Under the pieces are notes generated by a model. It was not told where the DNA came from, did not search any database, and was given only the letters and a program-made list of their open reading frames with translations. This document shows positions 18,465-28,805 of a DNA stretch of 64,000 nucleotides, one piece after another. The translations under genes were made by a program, and so were the position numbers. The DNA is from Prionace glauca (taxonomy: Eukaryota > Chordata > Chondrichthyes > Carcharhiniformes > Carcharhinidae), in contig CM075760.1 of assembly GCA_037974335.1 (NCBI GenBank), positions 11,254,600-11,318,599 on the forward strand, in the 5' to 3' direction. The stretch's first letter is position 1; every line of letters begins with the position of its first letter.

Positions 18465-19189
18465 TAAAATAAGTTTATTAAAGCCATCACTTTTGCAACA
18501 GGATAGAAATTCAGAAGACACAATTCCAGTTTCTATGGAGTATTATTTCCTCTCTCATTCCCCAAAAGCTATAAATCCCCATCCAGTACACTCTCCCTCC
18601 ATTTTCATCCTGCTGTATCTAATATTCACACTCCCAATTTTCCTGAAGATGCTGATTGAGGCTGATTGACAGATCCATGCCCACTGGTTCCTGTCCAGCA
18701 TACAGAAATTATAAGAAATCGGAAATGCAGTTGGCCTTTCAGCCCATCAAACTGCCTCAACCATTGATTGAGAATTGGCCGATCTACCTCAGCACCATTT
18801 CCCACACTGTCCACCAGATGGCTCGTTGCCTCAACATCTTCTATATTTCAAAACTTATCAATCTCTGGGTTGAAATTTCTTGATGACCGAGGCTTGGAGT
18901 ACCTTGGAGTAGCATAATTCCAAAACTACACCATATACTTGAGTGAGGAAATCCCTCCTCATCTTAACTTCCTTTCCACTTTCCTACCTGTTCCCAATAA
19001 CGCTTGACTTGTTTATCAATCAAAAATCAGTGTAACTCACCCTGGGATATATTCAACGGCCGTCAGCTTCCACTGATCCCTGTGGAAGAGAAATCCAAAG
19101 GGTAATGACTCTGATACGCGAGAGATTAATGCCTGGAAATATCTAAGGTAGTTCCAGTACAATATTAATCTGTCTGAAACTCAATCTTC
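18465..19189 (-). other. ZNF-D intron
   Basis: The first ~230 bp (to about 18690) hold the conserved family intron (reverse: 'CCTCTCTCATTCCCCAAAAG', 'TATCTAATATTCACACTCCC', 'GGCTGATTGACAGATCCATG'). The rest includes a short LINE-like 3' piece near 18710-18900 and unassigned sequence up to the promoter. Confidence 0.55.
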
Positions 19190-19620
19190 ATTCAGAGAGG
19201 AGCAGCAGTTTAGCTGGACAACAATGGAGGAAGCTCCAGACTGCCATGCACCCAAGTCCGTATTCTGATTGGTTGGAGGACCAACGCCCATCCGGTCTTC
19301 CACGCCTTGCCATTGGTCAATCTCCCGCATGTAGACAATGACGGGGCGGAACCCGAACCCACGTGGGGATGGGCGAGGCGTTGACCGTCAGCGGAGCGGA
19401 GCTGAGCTGGTGTCCAATCCGCAGTGTTTTGCTTCTGTAACCAGTGATATTGCTGCCAATGGGACAGTGTGTGCTGGGAACGCCCCTGTGAGTCATTGTG
19501 ACGGTACAATGGAGCCCTGCCTGAATCAGCCAATAGCAATCACTCTGCTCCGTGAACCGGCGCGCTTACCCGGGAGCCCCGCCCCCACCCATTGTCTCCC
19601 AGTCTGTACATTCCACACAT
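19190..19620. promoter_or_regulatory. Family promoter, probably of ZNF-D, decayed
   Basis: Recognisable parts are GATTGGTTGGAGGACCAACG at about 19266, CATTGGTCAATC at about 19310, CCAAT at about 19530 and GGGAGCCCCGCCCCCACCCA at about 19571. The CRE is degraded (TGACGGTA near 19499) and the clear NRF1 site is gone. The left donor (GTGAGT) found in the other promoters is not visible, so ZNF-D exon 1 is uncertain. Confidence 0.6.
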
Positions 19621-19659
19621 TGTCAGTCCAGTCAGATAGACAGATATCTGTCTGGCAGC

Positions 19660-20060
19660 CTGCATGGAGACTTTCAGCTCTCTGTGTCCAGGACATGGAT
19701 TTGTCAATCAGCACCTTCAGGAGAATTGGGAGAGAGAATATTAGATACAGCATGGAGAGAGTGTGTGTAGGACAGAGATTCACAGCTTCTGGGGAATGAG
19801 AATTACTACATCTTATCAACCATCCCTGAGCCTTCACAATGAATCTCTCTTCTCAGGACACTCTCATCTCTGACTTGTCCATACTTGTAGCAATGTAACA
19901 AAGCAACTGTAAGCGTGCTGATACGAGACGCTCTGCTCAGCACGTTTAATGCTTCATGATTGTATCTTTAATGACTAAATAGCTATACGAATGTGGTCAA
20001 GCCAGCTAAATCTCATAATGTTTTATATATCAGTTAGTAACAATTCATTTGTTGACACAG
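19660..20060 (+). pseudogene. Ghost of a plus-strand ZNF: intron relic joined to foreign sequence
   Basis: From about 19660 to 19800 the plus strand follows the family intron ('CAGCACCTTCAGGAGAATTG', 'GAATATTAGATACAGCATGG', 'AGATTCACAGCTTCTGGGGA'). It then switches at about 19801 to 'TTACTACATCTTATCAACCA' and continues to about 20060. The same switch to the same foreign sequence occurs at about 25905. No finger exon follows. Confidence 0.6.
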
Positions 20061-20109
20061 TACACAAGGATATATAAATACATTTAAAGGCAAAATATTG
20101 CGAATACTG

Positions 20110-20235
20110 CGATCTGAAATAAAAACAGCAAATGCTGGAAAATCTCAGCAGGTCTAACAGCATCTGTGGAGAACTCTGACAAAAGGGTCATCCACACTCA
20201 AATCGTTGGTCTATTCTATTTTTCAAATATATATA
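20110..20235 (+). repeat. SINE-like interspersed repeat
   Basis: 'AACAGCAAATGCTGGAAAAT', 'CTCAGCAGGTCTAACAGCAT' and 'CTGTGGAG' are the hallmark of the repeat also seen at 21440-21645 and elsewhere. Confidence 0.65.
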
Positions 20236-20285
20236 ACACAGCTGCCTCAGCCTTGGCCAACTTTAACACATACATGCAATGGTGA

Positions 20286-20770
20286 TTAGCAGGTCAGACA
20301 ACTGGTCAGAATATTAAAAATGGCCAAGAATAAGGAAAAGAATGATAAGGGAGGTAAAATTTGGGTACGAGAGAAAGCTAGCTCGAAGTATAAAGACCGA
20401 TAACAAATGGAGCACTGGCCATAGAGCAATAAAGCACCGAAACAGGCCCTTGGGCCCAAATGGTCCACGCTGACTACTGAATCTGTGCCTCAGAATTCCC
20501 TTCAGTAACTTATACACCACTGATGTCAGGCTCAGCGGCCTGCAATCACCAGGCTTCTCTTTGCTCCTCCTCTTAAACAACGGAACAAGATCAGCCACGC
20601 TTCAATCTTCCAGAACTTTGCCAGTGGAAAGAGAAGAAGCAAATCTCTCATGAAGGGCCTCTGCAATTTCTTCCCTAGCCTCCCAAAAGATCTGACAATA
20701 CACTTGATTAGGTCCAGGGGATTTATCTACCTTAATGCACTTAATGCATTAGGTTCTTAATGCAACGGGG
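20286..20770 (-). mobile_element. LINE mosaic, mainly an antisense CR1 RT start
   Basis: About 20490-20750 encodes on the minus strand the start of a CR1 RT (LVPLFKRRSKEKPGDCRPLS, LTSVVYKLL). About 20420-20490 is an antisense LINE 3' tail. About 20286-20420 is a LINE-like piece whose orientation I could not fix. All are fragments with breaks. Confidence 0.6.
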
Positions 20771-21439
20771 CACTACAAGCTCACAGCTCCTTGATTAAAA
20801 TAAGACACAAAATCCTTCATTCTAACTTAACCTTTTTAAGCCAATTTCCAAAGCCTGATTTTATTGCCAACGTCCAGTCTTTGTTGATTTAAAATTCCAA
20901 ACACGTTACATCTGCAAAATCTTTGTTCTTTATCTGGGGTTGAAGAGACAACATGATAAAATTCTCACAGTTATTCCAAATTCCTTCAGGCTACACTTAA
21001 AATTTCCACATTTAACTCATTCCCATAAATCCTCAATTATAAACTCAAAGAGAAACATGAGTTTTCAGGCAATTTAAAACAAATCAACTTTCTGCAGAAC
21101 TGAAAGGGGTGGGGATTGAGCAGAGAAAACTTGGCACACAATTACATCACTTTACACAAGTTTAAAACATTTCTCTATCAACCAAATTTGATTTTAAACT
21201 TCATCTACTTTTTTTTTGTTTTCTTCCTCGACCGAATTATTTTAATTTGATCAGTTATTGTAAGGAATGGGGAATTTTTGTTCTTTTTAAACTGGTTCAC
21301 TCATTTTGTTAATTCTACACGGGCTCGGAGAATCAGAAACCAAACTTTATCATCATTACCCTTTTAATCCTTTTGCCATCACTCCCAGTTTTGCAGGAGG
21401 GTTGAGGGGATTCCAATCAGACCTAATCATTTGACAATA
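20771..21439 (-). other. Far 3' flank of ZNF-E
   Basis: No gene. The stretch with 'TTTTTTGTTTTCTTCCTCGA' and 'AACTGGTTCACTCATTTTGT' is shared with about 46640-47050 (opposite orientation) and 62440-62870, so it belongs to the duplicated ZNF flank. Confidence 0.55.
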
Positions 21440-21649
21440 AAAGTTAAACACTGCAGATGCTGAAACAAAGACACAAAATGCTGGGAAATCTCAGCAGGTC
21501 TGACAGCATCTAGGGAGAGAGAATAGAACCAATGTCTCGAGTCTGGATGACACCTCATAAGAGCTTTTGTGAAGTATTATCCAGACTCAAAGTTGGCTCT
21601 ATTCTTGAATCATTTTATTTATAGGTTTCTTGTTCTTAGTTTCCAAATG
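21440..21649 (+). repeat. SINE-like repeat with mirrored ends
   Basis: Contains 'CACTGCAGATGCTGAAACAA', 'CTCAGCAGGTCTGACAGCAT' and a pair 'GAGTCTGGATGACAC' / 'ATTATCCAGACTCAAAG' able to fold back. Matching copies lie at 46380-46560 (reverse) and 62870-63050. Confidence 0.6.
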
Positions 21650-22824
21650 GCAGGTAAGAGACACTTCAGCAAGGCTTTTGATAAGGTCCCCCATGCAAGA
21701 CTTCTTGAGAAGGTGAGAGGGCATGGGATCCAAGGGCCTTTGGCCTTGTGGATCCAGAACTGGCTTGCCTGCAGAAGGCAGAGAGTGGTTGTGGATGGGT
21801 CTTTTTCGGAATGGAGGTCAGTCACCAGTGGGGTGCCCCAGGGATCTGTTCTGGGACCCTTGCTGTTTGTCATTTTCATAAATGACCTGGATGAGGAAGT
21901 GGAGGGATGGGTTAGCAAGTTCGCTGATGACACGAAGGTCGGCGGTGTTGTGGATGGTCTGGAAGGATGTCAAAAGTTGCAGCAGGACATAGATAGGATG
22001 CAGGAATGGGCGGAGAAGTGGCAGATGGACTTCAACGCGGATAAATGTGTAGTCGTCCATTTCGGCAGAACCAACGGGATGAACGAGTACACTATTAAGG
22101 GCAGGGGTCTTAGTAGCGTTGAAGAGCAGAAGGATCTCGGGGTCCGGGTTCACAGGACTCTTAAATCGGCCTCGCAGGTGGAGGAGGTGGTCAAGAAGGC
22201 GTATGGTGTACTGGCCTTCATTAATCGAGGGATTGAGTTTAGGAGTCGGGAGGTAATGCTGCAACTTTACAGGACCCTCGTCAGGCCTCATTTGGAGTAC
22301 TGTGCGCAGTTCTGGTCGCCTCACTATAGGAAAGACGTAGAAGCTATTGAAAGGGTGCAGAGGAGATTTACAAGGATGTTGCCTGGACTGGGAGGCATGC
22401 CTTATGAAGATAGGTTGAGGGAGCTGGGACTCTTTTCCCTGGAGAGGCGAAGGTCGAGAGGCGACCTGATAGAAGTTTATAAAATGTTGAGAGGAATAGA
22501 TAGGGTGGACTCTCAGAGGCTATTTCCCCGGGTTGAAATGGTCGCTACGAGAGGACACAGATTTAAGGTGCGGGGAGGGAAGTACAGAGGTGATGTTAGG
22601 GGTAAGTTTTTCACTCAGAGGGTGGTGAGTGAATGGAATCGGCTGCCGTCGTCGGTGGTGGAGGCGAACTCGCTGGGGTCTTTTAAAAGACTTCTGGATG
22701 AGTATATGGGGTTTAATGGGATTGGGGGTTAAAGATAGGTCTATAGATTGGTGGGGTTGATGTGATCGGCGCAACTCGAGGGCCGAAGGGCCTGTTTGTG
22801 CTGTAATGTTCTATGTTCTATGTC
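21650..22824 (+). mobile_element. CR1-clade LINE (type II), 5'-truncated
   Basis: Encodes FSKAFDKVPHARLLEKVRGH, SGVPQGSVLGPLLF, FADDT and the full C-terminal domain, then TAA and the CR1 tail TGTTCTATGTTCTATG. The frame is open from the truncation to the stop. It interrupts the flank sequence that is continuous at about 46320 and 63055 ('AGGTAAGAG' / 'TCCGGTCC'). It is longer at the 5' end than the copy at 1248-2200 and almost identical elsewhere. It lacks the endonuclease, so it is not autonomous. Confidence 0.9.
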
Positions 22825-24161
22825 CGGTCCCCACTCAAGTTCTGATTTTCCACTAGCCATGCTGGAGTAGGATTATAACTGTTAGTATCTACTCTGAGGT
22901 CTGCTTTTCAGTCCAGTGCTACTTGGAGTATACCATCACCACTGACTATTGGATCACAAGTCCCTCACAGATTTTATCACAAACTTATGATAAAACTATT
23001 TAAACAATGCCTGCGAACACTTCTTAGCTTCTTAACCAACTATTTACCACTGTTTGAGATTTGTCAGGCCCCATTTTTATAGATTCGTGTTTCTCAGCTG
23101 CAGAACACCAGCTGTTCCTGGAATAAGTTTAATTCTAGCTCATTCTGAGTAAATATTCTCACCAGGTCCTCTGTTGGGGCCCTGCTAAACAGCTTTAATG
23201 GTCCGTAATTGCAGAAGCTGAGCAGTCACAGGAATGTGGTCAAGATAGTCCAGTCCCATAATGACTCACATTCAATCTGCAGTCCTTCACTATAACAGAA
23301 TATGTGGCTGTATGTAGCTGCCTCGGCCACGGTCAACCCCAACACTGCCTTCCTGAACTGCTACAATGCCTGAAGTGCAAGTACACCCATAGTGCTGTTA
23401 GGGAGGAATTTCCAGCTACACATTCCAGACTTTCACTAACTGTAGGTGGATACCAGATTGATATATTCCATTCAACCACACCCAAGATGAGTTATCCCAA
23501 TTTCATTATTGTCCAGGACAATATATTCACAATCTCTTTAAAACAGAAATTCAACATTCCCATTTGATTTCAGTTATTAACATATTCTGTTAGTTTGTTC
23601 TTTATTGTCAATGTCAGTCTGGGGTTGTTCCCCTTGGAGCAAAGGAGGGGAGATTTGATAGAGGTGGACAGGATTCTGACAGGTTTAGATAAGGTGGACA
23701 AAGAAAAATTGTTCCCATTCGCTGATGGGACAAGGATGAGGGGGACACAGATTTAAGGTTTTGAGTCAGAGATGCAGGGGGAGGAATGTGAGGAAGGATA
23801 TTTTACTGCAGCGAATGGTATTGACTTGGAACCCGTTCCCTACGAGGGTGGAGGAAGTGGAAACAATCAATTACAAAGGAAATTGGATCGGCATCTGGGG
23901 GGTTTCAAACAGAAATGCTGACTAAATATCTCTGACCTTCCTAACACCCTCTCACTCTGTGATTGTTGTGCAGGTTAAAACCAGATATTGGCAACAAAGC
24001 TCAAAGAGCATCAGCCCACTGCAGGCAAAGTCGTGAGACCGGCCAGCCCAGCAGAAAGAAACCCTCCGACCCCCTCATCGACCAACTGTGAGAATGAACA
24101 AAATGCAGTCCTGGATGTAACTGAGAGCAGAAACAATAACAGCAAAATCCAACCCCTGGAA
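22825..24161 (-). other. ZNF-E 3' UTR and flank
   Basis: No second gene. The order is flank shared with 46.2-45.6 kb and 63.05-63.8 kb; a LINE remnant at about 23350-23420; a CR1 remnant (+) at about 23590-23960; and the conserved 3' UTR block in reverse at about 23990-24160 ('AAAGAGCATCAGCCCACTGC'). Confidence 0.7.
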
Positions 24162-25172
24162 TCACTTGTGAACTCGCTGGTGTCTCAGCAGCTGGGATGA
24201 AACTTTGAATCCTTTCCCACATTGAGAGCAGGTGAACGGTCTCTCCCCAGTGTGAATTCGCTGGTGTGTCTGCAGATTGGATGACTGAGTGAATCCCTTC
24301 CCACACTGAGAGCAGATGAATGGCTTCTCACCAGAATGAATTCGCTGGTGTGTCCACAGGTTGGATGACCGAGAGAATCCTTCCCCACACTGAGGGCAGA
24401 TGAATGGCCTCTCCCCAGTGTGAACTCGCTGGTGTGCCTGCAGGTTGGAGAACTGACTGAACCCCTTCCCACACACAGAGCAGGTGAACGGCCTCTCCCC
24501 GGTGTGAACTCGCTGGTGTCTCCGCAGGGTGGATAAATCAGTGAATCCTTTCCCACACTGAGAGCAGATAAATGGTCTCTCCCCAGTGTGAACTCGCTGG
24601 TGCATCTGGAGGCTCGATAAGTGAGTGAATCCCTTCCCACACTGAGAGCAGATGAAGGGTCGCTCCCCAGTGTGAACACGCTGGTGTGTCTGCAGGTTAA
24701 CTAATTGACTGAACTCCTTCTCACACTGAGAGCAAATGAACGGTCTCTCCCCACTGTGAACACGCTGGTGCACCTGCAGGTTAGATAACTGACTGAACCC
24801 CTTGTCACAGTGCGAGCAGGTGAATGGTCTCTCCCCAGTATGAACTCGCTGGTGTGTGCACAGGCTGGATAACTGACTGAATCCCTTCCCACACTGAGAG
24901 CAGGTGAAGGGCCTCTCCCCAGTATGAACTCGCTGGTGGGTCTGCAGGCTGGAGAACTGAGTGAATCCCTCCCCACACTGAGAGCAGGTGAACGGTCTCT
25001 CCCCAGTGTGAACTCGCTGGTGTGTCTGCAGCTGGGATAACTGAGTGAATCCCGCCCTACAGTGAGAGCAAGTGAACGGCCTCTCCCCAGTGTGGCTGCG
25101 CCGATGAGCTTCCAGCTCAGATGGGTATCTGTATCTCTTCCCACAGTCCCCACATTTCCATGGTTTCTCCAT
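24162..25172 (-). CDS. ZNF-E, 12-finger C2H2 zinc-finger protein
   Basis: A 336-aa protein, the longest array in the window, starting [14 protein letters not shown] at the ATG ending at 25172. Twelve fingers at 28-residue spacing, mainly CSQCGKGF with TGERPF linkers. Finger 9 is CSVCGKGF and finger 10 CPQCGEGF. It ends VHK-TGA. The leader differs from the other genes: the usual TGA at -39 is TGG after a small deletion, and the nearest in-frame stop is at -42. The exon 2 acceptor on the minus strand is TTTATAG/GATATT (AG 25494-25495), weaker than its relatives' TTTTACAG. The nearest matching promoter with the correct donor is at 30.8-31.3 kb, which implies an intron of about 5.3 kb grown by LINE insertions (inference). 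Confidence 0.9.
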   Translation of the reverse strand: MEKPWKCGDCGKRYRYPSELEAHRRSHTGERPFTCSHCRAGFTQLSQLQTHQRVHTGERPFTCSQCGEGFTQFSSLQTHQRVHTGERPFTCSQCGKGFSQLSSLCTHQRVHTGERPFTCSHCDKGFSQLSNLQVHQRVHSGERPFICSQCEKEFSQLVNLQTHQRVHTGERPFICSQCGKGFTHLSSLQMHQRVHTGERPFICSQCGKGFTDLSTLRRHQRVHTGERPFTCSVCGKGFSQFSNLQAHQRVHTGERPFICPQCGEGFSRSSNLWTHQRIHSGEKPFICSQCGKGFTQSSNLQTHQRIHTGERPFTCSQCGKGFKVSSQLLRHQRVHK

Positions 25173-25495
25173 GGTGCAGGTGTCCTTGTCTCTCTCTCTC
25201 CAGTTGAAGACTCATCCACACACAGAACAGTCTCTCCCCGCTGTGAATGGTGTGATATTTATTCAGGCTGTGTAACTGGTTCAAGCTCTTCAGTCAGTGC
25301 ACTGGAACACTCTCACTCGAGTGTGTCACTGTGTTGGTGCTTTTCCAGTCACACTGATGTTTGAAATCTTTTCAAGTCATCAGACTGGACAATCATTTCA
25401 AAGGCCAATGATATTCAGGTCCCAAAGAATATGACTTTGTCAGATCTAGATGTGACGTTTGAGATTTTGGCCTCTGATTTCTCTTTCAATATCCT

Positions 25496-25739
25496 ATAAA
25501 ACAAGTTTACAGAAGTCATCAGTGTCAGTACAGGGTAGAAATTCAGAACAAACAATTCTAGTTTCTATGGAATGTTCTTTCCTCTCTCCAAACTCAAAAC
25601 ATTGGCTCTATTCTCTCCCTATCTGAGGGTTAGTGTGGAAAATGATGCTGCGATAGGTTGGTCAATTCGCAATGAATAATTGAGGCAGTTCAAAAGGCTG
25701 AATGGCCAACTGCAGCTCCTGTTTCTTATGATTTCTGTG
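25496..25739 (-). other. ZNF-E intron, proximal part
   Basis: About 25496-25590 is the conserved family intron in reverse ('TTCTATGGAATGTTCTTTCC'). It breaks off at about 25590 into 'AACATTGGCTCTATTCTCTC' (SINE-like repeat) and short unassigned sequence. Confidence 0.55.
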
Positions 25740-26135
25740 TCCAGGACAGTAAGCAGTGATGGATCTGTCAATCAGCACCATCAGGAGAATTGGGAGGGTG
25801 AATATTAGATACAGCAGAGTGAGAATGGAGGGAGAGTGTGTGGGATGGAGACTTACAGCTTTTGGGGAAACGACGGACAAAAGAATATTCATTAGAATCA
25901 CAGAATTTTTACATCTTATCAATCATCCCTGAGCGTTCACAATGAATCTCTCCACTCAAGACATTCTTATCTCTGATTTGTCTGTATTGCTAGCAGTCTC
26001 ACAAAGTAGCTACCTGTGTGTTGATACACAAGGCTCTGCTCGGCAAGTTTAATGCTCCATGACTGTGTCTTTAATGACTGAATAGCTATAGGAATATGGT
26101 CAAGTCAGCTAAATCCCAATGATGCTTTATAGGTC
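25740..26135 (+). pseudogene. Second ghost of a plus-strand ZNF intron
   Basis: About 25740-25890 follows the family intron on the plus strand ('CAGGACAGTAAGCAGTGATG', 'GAATATTAGATACAGCAGAG', 'GGATGGAGACTTACAGCTTT'), opposite to ZNF-E. It then switches near 25905 to 'TTTTTACATCTTATCAATCA', the same foreign segment as at 19801. The two loci therefore share one rearrangement junction. Confidence 0.6.
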
Positions 26136-26154
26136 GACTAATAACTGATTATGC

Positions 26155-26235
26155 TGGCTGCTTTTCCGAGGCAGCCAGATGTGTACACAGAGATAATGGA
26201 TAGGAGGCAGGTTTGTGTGATGTTGGCAGGGTTTC
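26155..26235 (-). mobile_element. LINE tail fragment
   Basis: 'AGATAATGGATAGGAGGCAG' next to 'TTTCCGAGGCAGCCAGATGT' matches the LINE tail at about 950-1000. Short. Confidence 0.45.
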
Positions 26236-26249
26236 ATTCACAATCCTTC

Positions 26250-27805
26250 GAGAAATCCTTTGTTGAGAAAAGCACGGATGTTAGAGAACTTGGGAAATAA
26301 ATAGTGATGTCCTGACGAGTGTACACATAACCAGAGGAGGTGGTGGAAGTCTTAAAGCGCATCAAATTAGCTAAATCCCTGGGACCTGATGAAGTGTATT
26401 CCAGGACATTGTGGGAGGCTAGGGTGGAAATTGCTGGACCCTAGCAGAGATATTTGAATCATGGATAGTCACAGGTGAGGTGCCTGAAGATTGGAGAATG
26501 GCAAACGTTGTGTCTTTGTTTAAGAAGGGCTGCAGGGAAAAGCCTGGGAACCACAGGCTGGTGACCTCACATCTGTAGTGGCTAAGTTGCTAGAAGGTAT
26601 TTTGACAGACAGGATCTACACGCATTTAGAGACACAAGGACTGATTAGGGACAGCATGGCTTTGTGAATGGAAAATCGTGTCTCACAAATTTGAGTTTTT
26701 TAAAAGGGTAACCAAGGTTGATGAGGGTAGTGCAGTTGATGTTGTCTGCACGGACTTCAGCAAGGCCTTTGACAAATGGTAGGTTGTTTCATTAAGTTAA
26801 ATCTCACGGGATCCAGGGTAAGGTAGCCAAATGGATACAAAATGGGCTTGATGACAGAAGATAGAGGGTGATTGTGGAGGGTTGGGACCAGTAGTGTGCC
26901 TCACAGATCAGTGCAGGGCCCACTGTTAATTGTCACTTACATTAACGATTTGGATGGGAATATAGGAGGCATGGTTATTAATTTTACAGATGACATCAAG
27001 ATTGATGGCATTGTGGACAGTGAAGGTTATCTAGGATTGCAACGGGATCTTGATCAATTGGGCCAGTGGACTGACAAATGGCAGATGGAGTTTAATTTAG
27101 ATAAATGCAAGGTGATGTATTGTGGTAGATTGAACCAGGACAGGATTTATTCAGTGAATGGTTGGGCATTGAGGAGAGTTATAGAATAAAGAGATCTAGG
27201 AGTATAGGTTCATAGCGACTTGAAAGGGGTGTCACAGGTGGACAGAATGGTGAAGGCGGCATTTGGCGTGCTTGGTTTCATTGGTCAGAACATGAATGCA
27301 GGAGTTGGGATGTCTTGTTGAAGTTATAAAAGACATTGCTAAGGGCACACTTGGAATAGTGTGTAGAGTTCTGGTCACCCTATTATAGAAAGGATATTGT
27401 TAAACAAGAAAGAGTGCAGAAAAGATTTACTAGAATGCTACCGGGATTTGATGGTTTGAGTTGTAAGGAAAGGCTGGATAGACTGGGACTTCTTTCTCTG
27501 GAGCGTAGGAGGCTTAGCGGTGATCTTATAGAGGTCTATAAAATAATGACAGGGATAGATCAGCTAGATACTCAATATCTTTTCCCAAATGTAGGGGAGT
27601 CCAAAACTAGTGGGCACAGGTTTAAGGTAAGAGGGTAGAGAAACAAGAGGATCAGAGGGGCAATTTTTCCACACAAAGGATGGTGGGTGTCTGGAATAAG
27701 CTGCCAGAGATAGTAGTAGAGGCAGGTACATTTCATCTTTTAAAAAGTGAAAGGACAGTTACATGGGTACGATGGGTATAAAGGAACATGGACTGAATGT
27801 GTCTA
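26250..27805 (+). mobile_element. Degraded CR1-clade LINE, older family
   Basis: Plus-strand pieces run in CR1 order: an 'AAATCCCTGGGACCTGATGA' segment (KSPGPD motif), VFPEDWR-like and LFKKG-like parts, NDLDGNIGG, FTDD (altered FADD), QMEFNLDKC, then RFTRMLPGFDGLSCKERLDR and LGLLSLERRRLSGDLIEVYK. Several frame breaks separate them. The 3' end runs into a younger type I fragment at 27806. Confidence 0.8.
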
Positions 27806-28538
27806 GTATAGGGCTAACGGGAGGACTTTGAATAGTGTGGATGAACAGAGGGATCTAGGTGTATGTGTACACAGATCCCTGAAAGTTGGGAATCAAGTAG
27901 ATAAGGTTGTTAAGAAGGCGTACTATGTCTTGGCGTTTATTGGTAGGGGGATGGAATTTAAGAGTCGCAGCGTCATGTTGCAACTGTACACTACTCTGGT
28001 ACGGCCGCACTTGGAGTATTGTGTGCAGTTCTGGTCCCCACATTACTGGAAGGATATGGAGGCTTTGGAGAGGGTGCAGAGGAGGTTTACTAGGATGTTG
28101 CCTGGTATGGTGGGAAGGTCCTATGAGTAGAGACTGAGGGATTTGGGGTTGTTTTCGTTGGAAAGAAGGCAGCTAAGAGGGGATCTTATTGAAACATATA
28201 AGATGATTAGAGGTTTAGATAGGGTGGACAGTGATAGCCTTTTTCCTCGGATGGAGAAAGCTAGCATGAGGGGGCATGGCTTTAAATTAAGGGGGGGGTA
28301 GCCACAGGACGGATGTCAGGGTTAGGTTCTTTACCCAGCGAGTGGTGAGGGATTGGAATGCCCTGCCTGCTGCAGTTGTAAATGCGCCTAGTTTGGGGGC
28401 GTTTAAGAGATCTGTAGATAGGTTTATGGACGAAAAGGGATTGGTATAGGCTAGTGGGTCATTGTTTTTGTAACTGGTCGGCGCAACATCGTGGGCTGAA
28501 GGGCCTGTTCTGTGCTGTAATGTTCTATGTTCTATGAA
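27806..28538 (+). mobile_element. CR1-clade LINE (type I), 3' fragment
   Basis: C-terminal domain (RDLGVCVHRSLKVGNQVDKV, LEYCVQFWSPHYWKDMEALE) and the family 3' end GGGCTGAAGGGCCTGTTCTG plus TGTTCTATGTTCTATG. Stops and a G-run indel (about 28291) break the frame. Confidence 0.85.
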
Positions 28539-28540
28539 TG

Positions 28541-28805
28541 TGGGCAATTAGGACTAGCTTTGGAGTTAAAAAAGGGACAGCATGGATGAGTTGGGCTGAA
28601 GGGCCTGTTTCCATGCTGTAAACCTCTACGATTCTATGACTTTGTAGTTTCTTGTGGTCTTGGGCCAAGCAGGAGCCATACCAATCTGTGATATAACCAG
28701 AAAGAATGCTCCCTATGGGCACATCTGTAAAAGTTGGTGAGAGTCACAGACGAAATACCAAATTTCCTTAGTTTCCAGAGAAAGTAGAGGCGTTGATCAG
28801 GCCCA
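28541..28805. mobile_element. Two small LINE pieces, tail to tail
   Basis: About 28541-28625 is a plus-strand LINE 3' end (GGGCTGAAGGGCCTGTTTCC, ACGATTCTATGAC). About 28628-28805 is the minus-strand LINE tail also seen at 795-1110 ('GGAGCCATACCAATCTGTGA', 'GAAAGTAGAGGCGTTGATCA'). Confidence 0.6.
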
